From Mycolicibacter algericus DSM 45454 (GTDB taxonomy: Bacteria > Actinomycetota > Actinomycetes > Mycobacteriales > Mycobacteriaceae), in contig NZ_MVHC01000013.1 of NCBI RefSeq assembly GCF_002086455.1, positions 37,303 through 101,302 on the forward strand: a stretch of DNA of 64,000 nt, written 5' to 3'. A program made the translations under genes and the position numbers. The notes beneath the pieces were generated by a model. That model did not search any database, had not been told where the DNA came from, and worked only from the letters and a program-made list of their open reading frames with translations. Below, piece after piece: positions 8,268 through 19,292 of the stretch; the first letter of the stretch is position 1, and each line of letters starts with the position of its first letter.

Positions 8268-9626
8268 GTGCAGCGCAGAATCATGGGCATCGAGACCGAG
8301 TTCGGTGTCACCTGCACCTTCCACGGCCACCGGCGACTGTCACCCGACGAGGTGGCACGGTATCTGTTCCGCCGGGTGGTGTCCTGGGGTCGCAGTTCGA
8401 ATGTGTTCCTGCGCAACGGCGCCCGGTTGTATCTGGATGTCGGTAGTCATCCGGAGTACGCCACCGCCGAATGCGACAACCTGGTGCAGCTGGTCACCCA
8501 CGACCGGGCCGGCGAACGGGTGCTCGAAGACCTGCTGATCGATGCCGAGCAGCGGCTGGCCGATGAGGGGATCGGCGGCGACATCTACCTGTTCAAAAAC
8601 AACACCGACTCGGCGGGCAACTCCTACGGCTGCCACGAGAACTACCTGATCGTCCGCGCCGGGGAGTTCTCCCGGATCTCCGACGTGCTGCTGCCGTTCC
8701 TGGTGACCCGCCAACTGATCTGCGGCGCCGGCAAGGTGCTGCAGACCCCCAAGGCCGCCACCTTCTGTCTGTCGCAGCGCGCCGAGCACATCTGGGAGGG
8801 CGTGTCGAGCGCCACGACCCGATCGCGTCCCATCATCAACACCCGCGACGAGCCGCACGCCGACGCCGAGAAGTACCGCCGGCTGCACGTCATCGTCGGG
8901 GACTCCAACATGTCCGAGACCTCCACCCTGCTCAAGGTGGGCAGCGCGGCACTGGTGCTGGAGATGATCGAGGCGGGGGTGCCCTTCCGCGACTTCTCGC
9001 TGGACAACCCGATCCGGGCGATCCGCGAGGTCAGCCACGACGTCACCGGCCGACGCCCGGTGCGGCTGGCCGGCGGGCGCCAGGCCGGCGCGCTGGACAT
9101 CCAGCGCGAGTACTACGGGCGGGCGGTGGACTACGTGCAGACGCGGGCCAGCAACCCGCAGCTCGAGCAGGTCATCGACCTGTGGGGCCGCCAGCTCGAC
9201 GCCGTCGAAACCCAGGATTTCGCCAAGGTGGACACCGAGATCGACTGGGTGATCAAACGAAAGCTGTTCCAGCGCTACCAGGATCGCTACGACATGGAGC
9301 TGTCCGATCCGAAGATCGCGCAGCTGGACCTGGCCTATCACGACATCAAGCGGGGCCGCGGGGTGTTCGATCTGCTGCAGCGCAAGGGGCTGGCCGCCCG
9401 GGTCACCACCGACGAGGAGGTCGACGAGGCGGTCGACACGCCGCCGCAGACCACCCGCGCCAAGCTGCGCGGCGAATTCATCAGTGCCGCACAGGCCGCC
9501 GGCCGGGACTTCACCGTCGACTGGGTGCACCTCAAGCTCAACGATCAAGCCCAGCGCACCGTGCTGTGCAAAGACCCGTTCCGGTCGGTCGACGAGCGGG
9601 TCAAGCGCCTGATCGCCAGCATGTAG
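8268..9626 (+). CDS. pafA: Pup--protein ligase PafA
   Basis: PafA joins the C-terminal glutamate of Pup to lysines of target proteins using ATP, marking them for the mycobacterial proteasome. The 452-residue length and the opening [14 protein letters not shown] are those of the family; the Glu of IETEFG coordinates the ATP magnesium, and the Asp in [13 protein letters not shown] is the expected catalytic base. The glutamine-synthetase-like core is complete. pafBC follow, as usual. The gene upstream is pdtaR rather than proteasome genes, and no pup, prcB or prcA is in the window. Confidence 0.97.
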   Translation: MQRRIMGIETEFGVTCTFHGHRRLSPDEVARYLFRRVVSWGRSSNVFLRNGARLYLDVGSHPEYATAECDNLVQLVTHDRAGERVLEDLLIDAEQRLADEGIGGDIYLFKNNTDSAGNSYGCHENYLIVRAGEFSRISDVLLPFLVTRQLICGAGKVLQTPKAATFCLSQRAEHIWEGVSSATTRSRPIINTRDEPHADAEKYRRLHVIVGDSNMSETSTLLKVGSAALVLEMIEAGVPFRDFSLDNPIRAIREVSHDVTGRRPVRLAGGRQAGALDIQREYYGRAVDYVQTRASNPQLEQVIDLWGRQLDAVETQDFAKVDTEIDWVIKRKLFQRYQDRYDMELSDPKIAQLDLAYHDIKRGRGVFDLLQRKGLAARVTTDEEVDEAVDTPPQTTRAKLRGEFISAAQAAGRDFTVDWVHLKLNDQAQRTVLCKDPFRSVDERVKRLIASM

Positions 9627-9662
9627 CACCCACTTCCGACCGACCCGCCCGCCGCCACCGCC

Positions 9663-9668
9663 TATCCT
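9663..9668 (+). promoter_or_regulatory. -10 box of pafB, leaderless
   Basis: TATCCT ends six bases before the ATG of pafB, in the short gap after pafA, giving pafBC a promoter of their own. Confidence 0.5.
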
Positions 9669-9674
9669 CCTTGC

Positions 9675-10670
9675 ATGGCGACTGCCAAAGTCGAACGACT
9701 ACTGAATCTGGTCATCGCATTGCTGTCCACGCGCGGTTATCTCACCGCGGAGAAGATCCGCGCCACCGTGATCGGCTACGGTGACAGCCCCAGCGACGAA
9801 GCGTTCTCCCGGATGTTCGAGCGGGACAAGAACGAGCTGCGGGATCTGGGCATTCCGCTGGAAACCGGGAAGGCTTCGGTGTTCGACACGGTCGACGGCT
9901 ACCGCATCAACCCCGATGCTTACGCGCTGCCCGCCATCGAGCTCACCACGGAGGAGGCCGCCGCGGTTGCCGTGGCGGTCCAGCTGTGGCAGTCGCCCCA
10001 GCTGCGGGCCAATGCCCAGGGGGCGGTGGCCAAACTGCACGCCGCCGGTGTCGAGGTGGACCCGGCGCGCGCCGACGTACTGGTGGCGCCCCCGGCGGCG
10101 CTCCCGGGCATCCACCGAGCCGAGCCGGCGCTGGGCGCCCTGATGGACGCCGTGCAGGCGGGGCAGGCCGTGCAGTTCGGCCACCGCCCGTCGCCGGTCG
10201 ATCCGTACGTCACCCGCACCGTCGAGCCGTGGGGGGTGGTGACCCACGGCGGCCGCTGGTATCTGGTCGGCCATGACCGCGATCGCGATGCGGTGCGCAC
10301 CTTCCGGATGTCACGGATCGCCGACGAGGTCACCCCGATCGGGTCGCCGGGTTCGGTCACCCGCCCCGACGGCGTCGACCTGCGCGCGATCGTCGCCGAG
10401 GCCGTCGGCGAAGCCCCGACCGGGCTGCAGGCCCGGATCTGGGTCGCCGACGGCCGGGCGGTGGCATTGCGCCGGGCCGGCGCCGTGCTGGGCCGGCAGG
10501 CGCTCGCCGGCCGCGACGGCGACATCGTCGGCGTCGACATCGGCACCCACGACCGGCTGGCCCGCGATATCGCCGGGCACGGCGCCGACGCCGTCGTGCT
10601 GGATCCGCCGTCACTGCGCGACGACGTGGTGGCCCGGCTGACCGCCAGCGCCCGGGGGGTGCTCGCGTGA
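9675..10670 (+). CDS. pafB: WYL-domain regulator PafB
   Basis: PafB pairs with PafC to form the activator of the LexA-independent DNA-damage response in mycobacteria. The 331-residue protein has an N-terminal winged helix (about 1-70, starting MATAKVERLLNLVIALL), a WYL domain in the middle (around WGVVTHGGRWYLVGHDRDRDAVRTFRMSRI, with Trp-Tyr-Leu visible) and a C-terminal extension domain. The stop overlaps pafC by four bases (GTGA), so the two subunits are translationally coupled. pafB lies in the pupylation locus but is not needed for pupylation itself. Confidence 0.95.
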   Translation: MATAKVERLLNLVIALLSTRGYLTAEKIRATVIGYGDSPSDEAFSRMFERDKNELRDLGIPLETGKASVFDTVDGYRINPDAYALPAIELTTEEAAAVAVAVQLWQSPQLRANAQGAVAKLHAAGVEVDPARADVLVAPPAALPGIHRAEPALGALMDAVQAGQAVQFGHRPSPVDPYVTRTVEPWGVVTHGGRWYLVGHDRDRDAVRTFRMSRIADEVTPIGSPGSVTRPDGVDLRAIVAEAVGEAPTGLQARIWVADGRAVALRRAGAVLGRQALAGRDGDIVGVDIGTHDRLARDIAGHGADAVVLDPPSLRDDVVARLTASARGVLA

Positions 10671-11617
10671 GCCAACTGTCCAAGCGGCTGGTCCGGCTGC
10701 TGAACATGGTGCCGTATCTGCAGGCGCGGCCCGGCATCACCAAGAAGCAGGCCGCCGCCGAGCTCGGCGTGAGCCTGGCGCAGCTGCAGGCCGACCTGCA
10801 TCAGCTGGTGATGTGCGGCATGCCCGGTTACGGGCCGGGAGAGCTGATCGACGTGACGTTCTACGACGACCGCCTCGACGTGCACGAGACCGCGGGGGTG
10901 GATCGGCCGTTGCGGCTGACGTCGCCGGAGGCCACCGCCATGCTGATGGCGCTGCGGGCGTTGGTCGACATGCCCGGCATCGTCGACCCCCGAGCGGCAC
11001 GCAGCGCGATCGCGAAGATCGAGAACGCCGCCGGCGAGGCCGCCCACCGGGCAACCGACGCCGCGGACGAGGACGACCCGGTCGCCGCGGTCGTCCGTGA
11101 CGGCGTGCACCGCCGCCGGGCGATCAGCATCGACTACTACGCCGCCTCGCGGGACACGTCGTCGCGCCGGGTCGTCGACCCCATCCGGGTGGTGCTGATC
11201 GCAAACCACAGCTACCTGGAAGCCTGGTGCCGCGACTCCGCCGGGGTGCGGTTGTTCCGCTTCGACCGCATCGACGACGCCGAGCTGCTCGACGAACCCG
11301 CGGCGCCGCCGGAACCGGCACGCCAGGCCGAGACCGACACCTCGCTGTTCGACGCCGACCCGTCCCTGCCGGTCGCCACCGTGAGGGTGGCGCCGGCGGC
11401 GGCCTGGATGTTCGAGTACTACCCGATGCGACTGGTCGGTGATTCGGCCGACGGCTGGCGGGAAGCGGAGATGACCTACGCATCCGACGAATGGTTGACG
11501 CGGCTGCTGCTGGGCATGGGTGACGAGGTGCAGATCGTGGCACCCGAGTCGGTGGTCGACCGGGTGCGCGAGGCCGCGGCCGCCGCGCTGGCGGCCTACG
11601 GGGAAGTACGCGCGTGA
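10667..11617 (+). CDS. pafC: WYL-domain regulator PafC
   Basis: The partner of PafB has 316 residues. It starts with a winged helix (SKRLVRLLNMVPYLQARPGITKKQAAAELG), has a WYL domain (RAISIDYYAASRD ... SYLEAWCRDSAGVRLFRFDRID) and a C-terminal domain beginning near residue 220. The WYL triad is replaced by SYLEAW at the corresponding strand, as often in PafC. It overlaps pafB by four bases and the next small gene by four bases (GTGA), so at least three proteins share one message. Confidence 0.95.
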   Translation: MSQLSKRLVRLLNMVPYLQARPGITKKQAAAELGVSLAQLQADLHQLVMCGMPGYGPGELIDVTFYDDRLDVHETAGVDRPLRLTSPEATAMLMALRALVDMPGIVDPRAARSAIAKIENAAGEAAHRATDAADEDDPVAAVVRDGVHRRRAISIDYYAASRDTSSRRVVDPIRVVLIANHSYLEAWCRDSAGVRLFRFDRIDDAELLDEPAAPPEPARQAETDTSLFDADPSLPVATVRVAPAAAWMFEYYPMRLVGDSADGWREAEMTYASDEWLTRLLLGMGDEVQIVAPESVVDRVREAAAAALAAYGEVRA

Positions 11618-11847
11618 CCGCATTCAGTGCCGGGATGCTGATAGCCGATGTCGTCTTCCTGGCCGTGGTGATAGGCGTGGTGGTCGGCATCGTTTTCCTG
11701 GTCAAGGCCAAGTCGAAGCCGGCGGGCCAATCAGCGGTGCCCCCGGCTTGGTATCCGGATCCCGCCGACCCGGAACTGCTCCGCTACTTCGACGGTCAGA
11801 GCTGGACGGGGGCCACCCGTCCGCGGCGTGCGCCGCCGGGGTCCTGA
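11614..11847 (+). CDS. small DUF2510-type membrane protein
   Basis: This 77-residue protein has one N-terminal membrane helix (about 8-30), a short basic linker KAKSKPAG, and then the DUF2510 motif PPAWYPDPADPELLRYFDGQSWTGATRP, a small aromatic module thought to sit at the membrane or bind partners. The GTG start overlaps the pafC stop by four bases. It lies between pafC and tatA. Its function is unknown; position suggests co-expression with pafBC rather than any link to Tat. Confidence 0.8.
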   Translation: MTAFSAGMLIADVVFLAVVIGVVVGIVFLVKAKSKPAGQSAVPPAWYPDPADPELLRYFDGQSWTGATRPRRAPPGS

Positions 11848-11886
11848 GCTGCGGTAGCATCGATACGACGTCTGGAGGTAAGCAAA

Positions 11887-12117
11887 GTGAACGCTTTAGG
11901 ACCGTCGCACCTGGCGATCCTCGCCGTCGCCGTGATCATCTTGTTCGGCGCCAAGCGCCTGCCCGACGCGGCGCGCTCGCTCGGTAAGTCGATGCGCATC
12001 TTCAAATCCGAGGTCCGCGAGCTGCAGAACGAGGCCAAGCCGGATTCGACCGCCAACTCGACCACCGTCTCCTCCGAGCGGGTCGATCCGCCGGCGGCCG
12101 GCGGTCCCTCGGCGTAG
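11887..12117 (+). CDS. tatA: Sec-independent translocase subunit TatA
   Basis: TatA forms the pore-like oligomer of the twin-arginine translocase, which exports folded proteins. The 76-residue protein has the expected short N-terminal membrane helix ([19 protein letters not shown]), the hinge with [24 protein letters not shown] as an amphipathic helix, and a polar, serine/threonine-rich tail. The GTG start has a GGAGG sequence eight bases upstream. tatC follows after 38 bp. A possible client in this window is the Tat-type substrate-binding lipoprotein at 36953. Confidence 0.95.
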   Translation: MNALGPSHLAILAVAVIILFGAKRLPDAARSLGKSMRIFKSEVRELQNEAKPDSTANSTTVSSERVDPPAAGGPSA

Positions 12118-12155
12118 CCCGGCATCGCCGTCGCGGCATCCGCGTCTGATCTACT

Positions 12156-13064
12156 GTGCCCACGCTCGGAGCTCTGCGGCGGCTGGACCCGCGACTGCGT
12201 CGCAGCCGCACCAATCCCGACGGGACGATGTCGCTCGTCGATCACCTGCGTGAGCTGCGGACCCGGCTGCTGATCTCGCTTGCCGCGATCGTGGTCACCA
12301 CCATCATCGGCTTCGTCTGGTACGGTCGGCCGTTGTTCGGGCTGGAGAGTCTCGGTGAGTGGCTGCGCCACCCGTACTGCGAGCTGCCGGCGTCCTCGCG
12401 CGCCGCGATCGCACCCGACGGGCAGTGCCGACTGCTGGCCACCGCGCCCTTCGACCAGTTCATGCTGCGGCTCAAGGTCGGGCTGGCCGCCGGAGTCGTG
12501 CTGGCCTGTCCGGTCTGGTTCTACCAGTTGTGGGCGTTCATCACGCCGGGGCTGTACCGCAAGGAGCGGCGCTTCGCGGTGGTGTTCGTCGTGTCTGCGG
12601 CGGTGCTGTTCGTCACCGGCGCCATCCTGGCCTATCTGGTGCTCTCCAAGGCGCTGGGTTTTCTGCTGACCGTGGGCAGCGATGTTCAGGTGACCGCGCT
12701 GTCCGGTGACCGCTATTTCGGATTCCTGCTCAACCTGCTGGTGGTGTTCGGCATCAGCTTCGAGTTCCCGCTGCTGATCGTCATGCTCAACCAGGTCGGG
12801 GTACTGAGCTACGCCCGGTTGAAGGAGTGGCGGCGCGGCCTGATCTTCGCGATGTTCGTGTTCGCGGCCTTCTTCACCCCCGGGTCGGACCCGTTCTCGA
12901 TGATCGTGCTCGGCTGCACGTTGAGCCTGCTGCAGGAGTTCGCCATCCAGATCGCCCGACTGCACGACAAGCGCAAGGCCCGGCGGGAGGCCACCACGCA
13001 GCTACCCGACGACGCAGCCTCGCCGCTCGAGGCGCCGGCACCCGTGACAACCCCGCATGAGTAG
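12156..13064 (+). CDS. tatC: Sec-independent translocase subunit TatC
   Basis: TatC is the receptor for twin-arginine signal peptides. The 302-residue protein has six predicted helices and the conserved N-terminal [15 protein letters not shown]. The periplasmic loop with [11 protein letters not shown] and the stretch [18 protein letters not shown], with the conserved Pro and Glu, are present. A charged tail of about 45 residues follows the last helix. The start is GTG 12156. The stop codon overlaps helY by eight bases. Confidence 0.96.
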   Translation: MPTLGALRRLDPRLRRSRTNPDGTMSLVDHLRELRTRLLISLAAIVVTTIIGFVWYGRPLFGLESLGEWLRHPYCELPASSRAAIAPDGQCRLLATAPFDQFMLRLKVGLAAGVVLACPVWFYQLWAFITPGLYRKERRFAVVFVVSAAVLFVTGAILAYLVLSKALGFLLTVGSDVQVTALSGDRYFGFLLNLLVVFGISFEFPLLIVMLNQVGVLSYARLKEWRRGLIFAMFVFAAFFTPGSDPFSMIVLGCTLSLLQEFAIQIARLHDKRKARREATTQLPDDAASPLEAPAPVTTPHE

Positions 13065-15843
13065 TCCTCCCGGCACTCCCGGCGCCACTGAGCTCACGCG
13101 GTTCACCGCGGACCTGCCGTTCGGACTCGACGACTTCCAGCGCCGCGCGTGCCTGGCGCTGGCGGACGGTCGGGGAGTGCTGGTCTGCGCACCGACCGGC
13201 GCGGGCAAGACCGTGGTCGGCGAGTTCGCGGTGCACCTGGCGCTGGCCGCCGGCGGAAAGTGCTTCTACACCACCCCGATCAAGGCATTGAGTAACCAGA
13301 AGCACACCGACCTGGTGGCCCGTTACGGCGAGCACCGGGTCGGTTTGCTGACCGGCGATCTGTCGGTCAACGCCAACGCGCCGGTGGTGGTGATGACCAC
13401 CGAGGTGTTGCGCAACATGCTCTACGCGGATTCACCCGCGCTGCAAGGGCTTTCCCACGTGGTGATGGACGAGGTGCACTTTCTGGCCGACCGGATGCGG
13501 GGCGCGGTCTGGGAGGAGGTCATCCTGCACCTGGCCGACGAAGTGCGGTTGGTCAGCCTCTCGGCGACGGTCAGCAACGCCGAGGAGTTCGGCGGCTGGA
13601 TCCAGACGGTGCGCGGGGACACCGCTGTCGTCGTCGACGAGCACCGCCCGGTGCCGCTGTGGCAGCACATGATGGTCGGCAAGCGGCTTTTCGACCTGTT
13701 CGAGTCACGACCCGACACCGACGGGCAGGGAGCCGCCGGCCGGCCTCGCGTCGACCCACAACTGTTGCGGCACATCGCACATCGTCGCGAAGCCGACCGG
13801 CTCACCGACTGGTCGCCACGACGCCATGGCGGTCGGGGCGGCCCGGGGCGGCCGAGCTACCGGCCCCCGATGCGCCCGGACGTGATCGCGGTGCTGGATT
13901 CGGCCGGACTGCTGCCCGCGATCACCTTCGTGTTCTCCCGGGTCGGTTGCGATGCCGCCGTCAAACAGTGCCTGCGCTCACCGCTGCGGCTGACCACCGA
14001 GTCGGAGCGCGCCCGCATCGCCGAAGTGATCGACCACCGCTGCGGCGACCTCGCCGACGACGACCTGGACGTGCTGGGCTACTACGAATGGCGGGAGGGG
14101 CTGCTGCGCGGGCTGGCCGGCCACCACGCCGGGCTGCTGCCGGTGTTTCGCCACACCGTCGAAGAGCTGTTCGCCGCCGGCCTGGTCAAGGCCGTGTTCG
14201 CCACCGAAACCCTGGCGCTGGGCATCAACATGCCGGCCCGCACCGTGGTGCTCGAACGGTTGGTCAAGTTCAACGGTGAACAACATGCCGCCCTGACGCC
14301 GGGCGAATACACCCAATTGACGGGCCGGGCCGGGCGGCGCGGCATCGACGTCGAGGGCCACGCGGTGGTGCTGTGGCATCCGGGGGAGAGCACCGCCGAC
14401 CCCGAGCAGGTGGCCGGCCTGGCGTCCACCCGTACCTTCCCGTTGCGCAGTTCGTTCGCCCCGTCCTACAACATGACGATCAATCTGGTCCAGCAGATGG
14501 GCCCCGAGCAGGCCCACCGGCTGTTGGAGCAGTCGTTCGCCCAGTACCAGGCCGACCGGTCCGTCGTCGGCCTGGTGCGCGGCGTCGAACGCGGCGAACG
14601 GACCCTCGAGGAGATCGCCGCCGAACTCGGCGGCCGCCATTCGCCGGTGCTCGACTACGCCCGGCTGCGGGCGGAGATCTCCGAACGGGAACGGGCCCAG
14701 GCGCGCGCCTCACGGCTGCAACGCCGTCGGGCCGCCAGTGACGCCCTGGCCGCGCTGCGCAAAGGCGACATCATCACCCTCGCGCGCGGTCGCCGCGGCG
14801 GTCTGGCAGTGGTGTTGCAGGCCGATCGGGATTCGGACGAGCCGCGGCCACTGGTGCTCACCGAGCATCGCTGGGCGGGCCGGATCTCCGCGGCGGACTA
14901 CTCCGGCGCCGAGGGTCCGATCGGCTCCATGAACCTGCCCAAGCGGGTGGAGCACCGCCAGCCGCGGGTCCGCCGCGATCTGGCCTCGGCGTTGCGGTCG
15001 GCGGCAGAAGGTCTGGCGGCGCCGAAGCCGCGCGGCCGACGCGGCGGCGGGGCCCAGGAGGACCCGGTGGATCCGGAGCTGGCCGCACTGCGGCAACGGA
15101 TGCGCGACCATCCCAGCCACAGCGACGCCGACCGCGAGGACAAGGTCCGCACCGCCGAGCGTTACCTGCGCGTGGAGGCCGACAATGCGCAACTGCGCAA
15201 GAAGGTCGACGCGGCGACCAACTCGCTGGCCCGCACCTTCGACCGGATCGTCGGCCTGTTGGCCGAACGCGGCTTCATAACGACCGGTGACGGCGATCCG
15301 AAGGTGACCGCGGATGGCCGGATGTTGGCCCGGATCTACAGCGAGAGCGACCTTTTGGTCGCCGAATGCCTACGCACCGGCGCGTGGGACGGGTTGGGGC
15401 CCGCCGAACTGGCCGCGGTCGTCTCCGCGGTGCTCTATGAGTCCCGCGGTGCGGACGGCCCGGACGGCCCTCCGACCCCGTACCCGCCCACCGAGCCGGT
15501 GCGCCGCGCACTGCACCGGACCCGCAAGCTCTCGGCGACGCTGCGAGCCGACGAGAGCCGGCACCGTATCGCCCCCGGCCGCGAACCCGACGAAGGGTTC
15601 GTCGCCGCCGTGTACCGCTGGGCCCGTACCGGCGACCTGGCGTCGGCGTTGGACGCCTCGGAGGGATTGGCGGCCGGTTCCGCGGCGTCGTTGTCGGCGG
15701 GTGACTTCGTGCGCTGGTGCCGCCAGGTGCTCGACCTGCTGGATCAGCTGCGCAATGCGGCGCCCGGCGCCGAATTGCGGACGACCGCAAAACAGGCGAT
15801 CGACACGGTTTTACGCGGCGTCGTCGCCGTTGACGCCGGGTAG
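13057..15843 (+). CDS. helY: DEVH-box Ski2-like RNA helicase HelY
   Basis: This is a large superfamily 2 helicase of 928 residues, related to yeast Ski2/Mtr4 and found in actinobacteria. Visible motifs are Walker A APTGAGKT (about 45-52), DEVH (138-141), SAT in [11 protein letters not shown], and the motif V/VI region [13 protein letters not shown] ... [12 protein letters not shown]. The C-terminal third carries helical domains typical of the Ski2 group. It starts inside the tatC gene (eight-base overlap). A role in RNA turnover or recombination is inferred from the family; substrates in mycobacteria are not defined. Confidence 0.95.
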   Translation: MSSPPGTPGATELTRFTADLPFGLDDFQRRACLALADGRGVLVCAPTGAGKTVVGEFAVHLALAAGGKCFYTTPIKALSNQKHTDLVARYGEHRVGLLTGDLSVNANAPVVVMTTEVLRNMLYADSPALQGLSHVVMDEVHFLADRMRGAVWEEVILHLADEVRLVSLSATVSNAEEFGGWIQTVRGDTAVVVDEHRPVPLWQHMMVGKRLFDLFESRPDTDGQGAAGRPRVDPQLLRHIAHRREADRLTDWSPRRHGGRGGPGRPSYRPPMRPDVIAVLDSAGLLPAITFVFSRVGCDAAVKQCLRSPLRLTTESERARIAEVIDHRCGDLADDDLDVLGYYEWREGLLRGLAGHHAGLLPVFRHTVEELFAAGLVKAVFATETLALGINMPARTVVLERLVKFNGEQHAALTPGEYTQLTGRAGRRGIDVEGHAVVLWHPGESTADPEQVAGLASTRTFPLRSSFAPSYNMTINLVQQMGPEQAHRLLEQSFAQYQADRSVVGLVRGVERGERTLEEIAAELGGRHSPVLDYARLRAEISERERAQARASRLQRRRAASDALAALRKGDIITLARGRRGGLAVVLQADRDSDEPRPLVLTEHRWAGRISAADYSGAEGPIGSMNLPKRVEHRQPRVRRDLASALRSAAEGLAAPKPRGRRGGGAQEDPVDPELAALRQRMRDHPSHSDADREDKVRTAERYLRVEADNAQLRKKVDAATNSLARTFDRIVGLLAERGFITTGDGDPKVTADGRMLARIYSESDLLVAECLRTGAWDGLGPAELAAVVSAVLYESRGADGPDGPPTPYPPTEPVRRALHRTRKLSATLRADESRHRIAPGREPDEGFVAAVYRWARTGDLASALDASEGLAAGSAASLSAGDFVRWCRQVLDLLDQLRNAAPGAELRTTAKQAIDTVLRGVVAVDAG

Positions 15844-15916
15844 GCTGGTCCGGGCGCTACGGTGGAGAGCCGGCGGTGATCAGCACCCGCTACGTGAGAG
15901 GACTTGAGGAACAACG

Positions 15917-16636
15917 ATGAGCGGACCGCAGGGATACGACCCGACGCAGCCGTGGCAGCCTCAGCAGCCCGGGCAGCCCGAAGAGCAGCCCGGCAGCGGG
16001 CAGGGACCTGCAGCCGGCGCCGAGCAGCAGTGGCAGCCGCCGGCCTACACGCCGTCGCAGTACCCGCAGTCCTACCCGTCGGCACCGCAGTATCCCGGCT
16101 ACCCGCAGCCGGAGCAGTACGGCCAGCCCGGCGGTTACGGCCAACCCACCCAGTACGGCCAGCCCGGCGGTTACGGCCAACCCACCCAATACGGCCAACC
16201 CGGCCAGTACGGTCAACCCGGCCAGTACGGTCAGCCCGGCCAGTACGGTCAGTACCCGCAGCAGCCGGGCCAGTTCGGCCAGCCCGGCTCCGGCGGCAAG
16301 CGCCCGACGGCGCTGGTGGGCACCGTGCTCGCCGCGTGCCTGGGCATCGCCGCACTGGTGGTGCTGGTGCTGGGCTTCTGGAAGCCCGGGTTCTTCGTGA
16401 CCACCAAACTCGATATCGACAAGGCGCAGCAGGGCGTGCAGCAGATCCTGGCCGACCAGACCAACGGCTACGGCGCCAAGAACGTCAAGGACGTGCGCTG
16501 CAACAACGGTCAGAGCCCGGTGGTCAAACAAGGCGACACGTTCAACTGCGAGGTCAGTATCGACGGCACCAAACGCCAGGTGACCGTCACCTTCCAGGAC
16601 AACTCCGGCACCTACGAGGTCGGCCGGCCCAAGTAG
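15917..16636 (+). CDS. DUF4333 membrane protein with QYGQPG repeats (Rv2091c-like)
   Basis: The 239-residue protein has three parts: a cytoplasmic N-terminus of about 130 residues rich in Gln, Pro, Gly and Tyr with eight tandem hexapeptides of the [12 protein letters not shown] type; one membrane helix (about 136-158); and an external DUF4333 domain with two cysteines (VRCNNGQ and FNCEVSI) that probably form a disulfide. The family fold is a small secreted domain of unknown function. It follows helY, as Rv2091c follows Rv2092c. An AGAGGA-like Shine-Dalgarno sequence lies upstream of the ATG. Confidence 0.85.
   Translation: MSGPQGYDPTQPWQPQQPGQPEEQPGSGQGPAAGAEQQWQPPAYTPSQYPQSYPSAPQYPGYPQPEQYGQPGGYGQPTQYGQPGGYGQPTQYGQPGQYGQPGQYGQPGQYGQYPQQPGQFGQPGSGGKRPTALVGTVLAACLGIAALVVLVLGFWKPGFFVTTKLDIDKAQQGVQQILADQTNGYGAKNVKDVRCNNGQSPVVKQGDTFNCEVSIDGTKRQVTVTFQDNSGTYEVGRPK
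16115..16258 (+). repeat. in-frame 18-bp/36-bp tandem repeat
   Basis: Eight 18-bp units encode [12 protein letters not shown] and close variants. The first two 36-bp double units (16115-16150 and 16151-16186) are identical in sequence, pointing to recent duplication. The copy number is likely to vary between strains. Confidence 0.9.
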
Positions 16637-16652
16637 TCCGCGTTGACCCGGC

Positions 16653-17615
16653 TCAGTCCGGCAGCGTGTCCAGGGCCCGCTGCAGCCGGGCGATCGAAGA
16701 CCCGACACCGAGTCGGTCCGCCAGCTCGGCGACCCGGGCCGGGTCGGCAGCCACCCGCGGCAGGGTGTCCGAGGGCGTCGACAGCGTGACCAGCGCGTCG
16801 GTGGCCACCCGCACCACCGGACCGGCGGCGGCGATGTAGTCGCGGGCCGCCTGCAGCTTGGCCCGCACCCCCTTGGCCATCGCGGAAGCCGGATCGGCGG
16901 CAGCTGCCAGGACCGCCGCCAACGAACCGTACTGGGCCAGCAGCCCGACCGCGGTCTTCTCGCCGACGCCGGGCACTCCGGGCAGCCCGTCGGACGGATC
17001 ACCGCGCAGCAGCGCCATTTCGGCGTAAGCGGCGCCGGCCCGCTGCGCCGGCAGCCCGTAGCGCTCGGCCACTTCCGCGGGCCCGAACAGCGTCGCCCGT
17101 GCCAGCCCGCGTCCCAGGTAGAGCACCGACACCGGTACCGGCTGCTCAGCGACAACCTGCAGCAGATCCCGATCCCCGCTGACGACGATCACCGGGTCAC
17201 GCCGCTCGGCTGCCGCCAGCGTGCCCAGTACGTCGTCGGCCTCGTGGTCGGGGGCGCCGGCGGTAGCGATCCCGAAGGCAGCGAGCAGTTCGATGATCAT
17301 GTCCACCTGCGGACTGAGCTCGTCGGGGACCTCCTCGATGTCGGTGGCATCGGCGTCGTCCGGTGCTTCTTGGGCCACCCGGTGCGCCTTATAGGACGGC
17401 ACCAGGTCCACCCGCCACTGGGGACGCCAGTCCAGATCCAGACAGACCGCCAGCCGACCGGGTTCGTGGCGGGTGATCAGGGTGGCCACCGAGTCGAAGA
17501 AGCCGCGCACCGCGTTCACCGGCCGACCGTCGGGCGCGGTGATCGAGGACGGCACCCCGAAATAGGACCGGAACCACATACTGGCACCGTCGAGCAACAG
17601 CACGGGAGCAGGCAT
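16653..17615 (-). CDS. 5'-3' exonuclease (FEN-like, Rv2090 type)
   Basis: This stand-alone 5' nuclease has 320 residues and resembles the N-terminal domain of DNA polymerase I. Visible are the metal-binding acidic residues of the PIN/FEN core: [35 protein letters not shown], and the helix-hairpin-helix [26 protein letters not shown] with the last Asp pair. It probably removes 5' flaps or RNA primers. ATG 17615 is preferred over GTG 17624 because TAGGGT (minus strand, 17628-17623) ends seven bases before it. It is convergent with the DUF4333 gene. Confidence 0.9.
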   Translation of the reverse strand: MPAPVLLLDGASMWFRSYFGVPSSITAPDGRPVNAVRGFFDSVATLITRHEPGRLAVCLDLDWRPQWRVDLVPSYKAHRVAQEAPDDADATDIEEVPDELSPQVDMIIELLAAFGIATAGAPDHEADDVLGTLAAAERRDPVIVVSGDRDLLQVVAEQPVPVSVLYLGRGLARATLFGPAEVAERYGLPAQRAGAAYAEMALLRGDPSDGLPGVPGVGEKTAVGLLAQYGSLAAVLAAAADPASAMAKGVRAKLQAARDYIAAAGPVVRVATDALVTLSTPSDTLPRVAADPARVAELADRLGVGSSIARLQRALDTLPD

Positions 17616-17712
17616 GGCAGCCACCCTATTTGCCGCTAGTCACCCCGCGAAACGGAACACCACGACACCTCTCAGGCGTGTCGCGTCGTGAGTTTCCCAC
17701 TCGCCGACCGGA

Positions 17713-17718
17713 TAGCCT
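17713..17718 (+). promoter_or_regulatory. -10 box of pepE, leaderless
   Basis: TAGCCT ends seven bases before GTG 17726, which decides the start of pepE against the in-frame ATG two codons earlier. Confidence 0.55.
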
Positions 17719-17725
17719 GATGTGC

Positions 17726-18847
17726 GTGACTTCCCGGTTCGACAGCAGCGTCTACGCCCACCGCCTGGCCGCCGCGGCAGCCGCCACCGCGGAGGCCGGC
17801 CTGGCCGGCCTGGTGATCACACCGGGCTATGACCTGCGCTACCTGACCGGGTCGCGGGCTCAGACCTTCGAACGGCTCACCGCGCTGGTATTGCCGGCGT
17901 CGGACCCGCCCACCATGGTGGTGCCGCGACTGGAGCTGGCGGCGCTGCGCGGATCCGCGGTGGCGGATCTGGGCGTGGCGGTGCGCGACTGGGTCGACGG
18001 CGAGGACCCCTACCGCATGGTGGGTGAGGCGCTGGGGGGCCGGCCGGCGACCGCGGCGGTCACCGATGCGATGTCGGCGCTGCATCTGCTGCCGCTGATC
18101 GATGTTCTCGGCGCCACCCCGGTGCTGGCCACCGATGTGCTACGTCAACTGCGAATGATCAAGGACCCCAGCGAGATCGACGCGCTGCGCAAGGCCGGCG
18201 CGGCGATCGACCGGGTGCACGCCCGGGTACCGGAGTTTCTGGTGCCGGGCCGCACCGAAGCCGACGTCGCCGCCGACATCGCCGAGGCGATCGTGGCCGA
18301 GGGCCATTCGGAGGTGGCCTTCATCATCGTCGGTTCGGGCCCGCACGGCGCCGACCCCCACCACGAGTGCTCGCAGCGTGAACTTGCCGCCGGCGACATC
18401 GTGGTCGTCGACATCGGCGGCCCGGTCGAACCCGGATACCACTCCGACTCGACTCGGACCTACAGCTTGGGTGAGCCGGAACCGGAGGTGGCCCAACGGT
18501 ATTCGGTGTTGCAGCGAGCGCAACGTGCCGCGTTCGACAGCGTCCGTCCGGGAGTCACCGCGCAGCAGGTCGACGCCGCGGCACGCGATGTGCTGGCCGA
18601 GGCGGGGCTGGCGGAGTACTTCGTGCACCGCACCGGCCACGGCATCGGCCTGTCGGTGCACGAAGAGCCTTACATCGTCGCCGGTAATGACCTCGCGCTG
18701 GCGGCCGGGATGGCGTTCTCGATCGAACCCGGCATCTACTTTCCCGGCGAGTGGGGCGCACGTATCGAGGACATCGTGATCGTCACCGCCGACGGCGCCG
18801 AGTCACTGAACAACCGGCCCCACGAGCTGGCGGTGGTCGAGGTCTAG
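17726..18847 (+). CDS. pepE: Xaa-Pro dipeptidase family metallopeptidase PepE
   Basis: PepE is predicted to cleave Xaa-Pro dipeptides in the cytoplasm. The 373-residue protein has a creatinase-like N-terminal domain (to about 130) and a pita-bread catalytic domain. All five metal ligands can be seen: Asp in VVVDIGGP, Asp in YHSDSTRTY, His in [10 protein letters not shown], Glu in SIEPGIYF and Glu in RIEDIVIV. It matches Rv2089c closely along its whole length. Its stop overlaps by four bases the end of the convergent reductase gene. Confidence 0.95.
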   Translation: MTSRFDSSVYAHRLAAAAAATAEAGLAGLVITPGYDLRYLTGSRAQTFERLTALVLPASDPPTMVVPRLELAALRGSAVADLGVAVRDWVDGEDPYRMVGEALGGRPATAAVTDAMSALHLLPLIDVLGATPVLATDVLRQLRMIKDPSEIDALRKAGAAIDRVHARVPEFLVPGRTEADVAADIAEAIVAEGHSEVAFIIVGSGPHGADPHHECSQRELAAGDIVVVDIGGPVEPGYHSDSTRTYSLGEPEPEVAQRYSVLQRAQRAAFDSVRPGVTAQQVDAAARDVLAEAGLAEYFVHRTGHGIGLSVHEEPYIVAGNDLALAAGMAFSIEPGIYFPGEWGARIEDIVIVTADGAESLNNRPHELAVVEV

Positions 18848-19257
18848 CGGGTACCGCGGTCGAGCAGATCTGCCGACCCCAGCACCCGTTCCACCTGCAC
18901 CTCGATCACCACGCGCTGCGGGTTGACCCGCGGCGTCCGGTATCGCTGGGCGTAGCGCAGCTCGGCGTCGCGGACCGCGGCGACAGCGTCGTTGACCGTC
19001 GCGCGGCCCTCCAGCGAGAGCCAGCGCGCGCCGTCGACCTGGCTGAGCACGGCCACACCGGCACGGTCGGCGTTGACCGCCTTCTGCGAGCCGCCCGTGG
19101 TGATCACCCGAGCGATATGGGTTTTCGGGTCGAAGGTGAAACCGACCGCGACCACATGGGGTGAGTTGTCGGCGCGCAGGGTGGTCAGCATCGCCAGGTG
19201 GCGCTCAGTGAGAAACGCCAGCGCGTCACTGGTGAGCCGGGTCGTCGCGTTCGCCAT
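18844..19257 (-). CDS. F420-dependent biliverdin reductase-like protein (Rv2074 type)
   Basis: This small split-barrel flavin/deazaflavin oxidoreductase has 137 residues. The stretch [20 protein letters not shown], then [21 protein letters not shown] and [10 protein letters not shown] at the end, match Rv2074, which is reported to reduce biliverdin-IXalpha using reduced coenzyme F420. F420 is expected in mycobacteria. An upstream GTG one codon earlier is also possible; TAGCGT lies eight bases before this ATG. It is convergent with pepE, and the two stops overlap. Confidence 0.92.
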   Translation of the reverse strand: MANATTRLTSDALAFLTERHLAMLTTLRADNSPHVVAVGFTFDPKTHIARVITTGGSQKAVNADRAGVAVLSQVDGARWLSLEGRATVNDAVAAVRDAELRYAQRYRTPRVNPQRVVIEVQVERVLGSADLLDRGTR

Positions 19258-19292
19258 CACCGTTCACGCTAGCGCAGGCGATAATCACAGCC

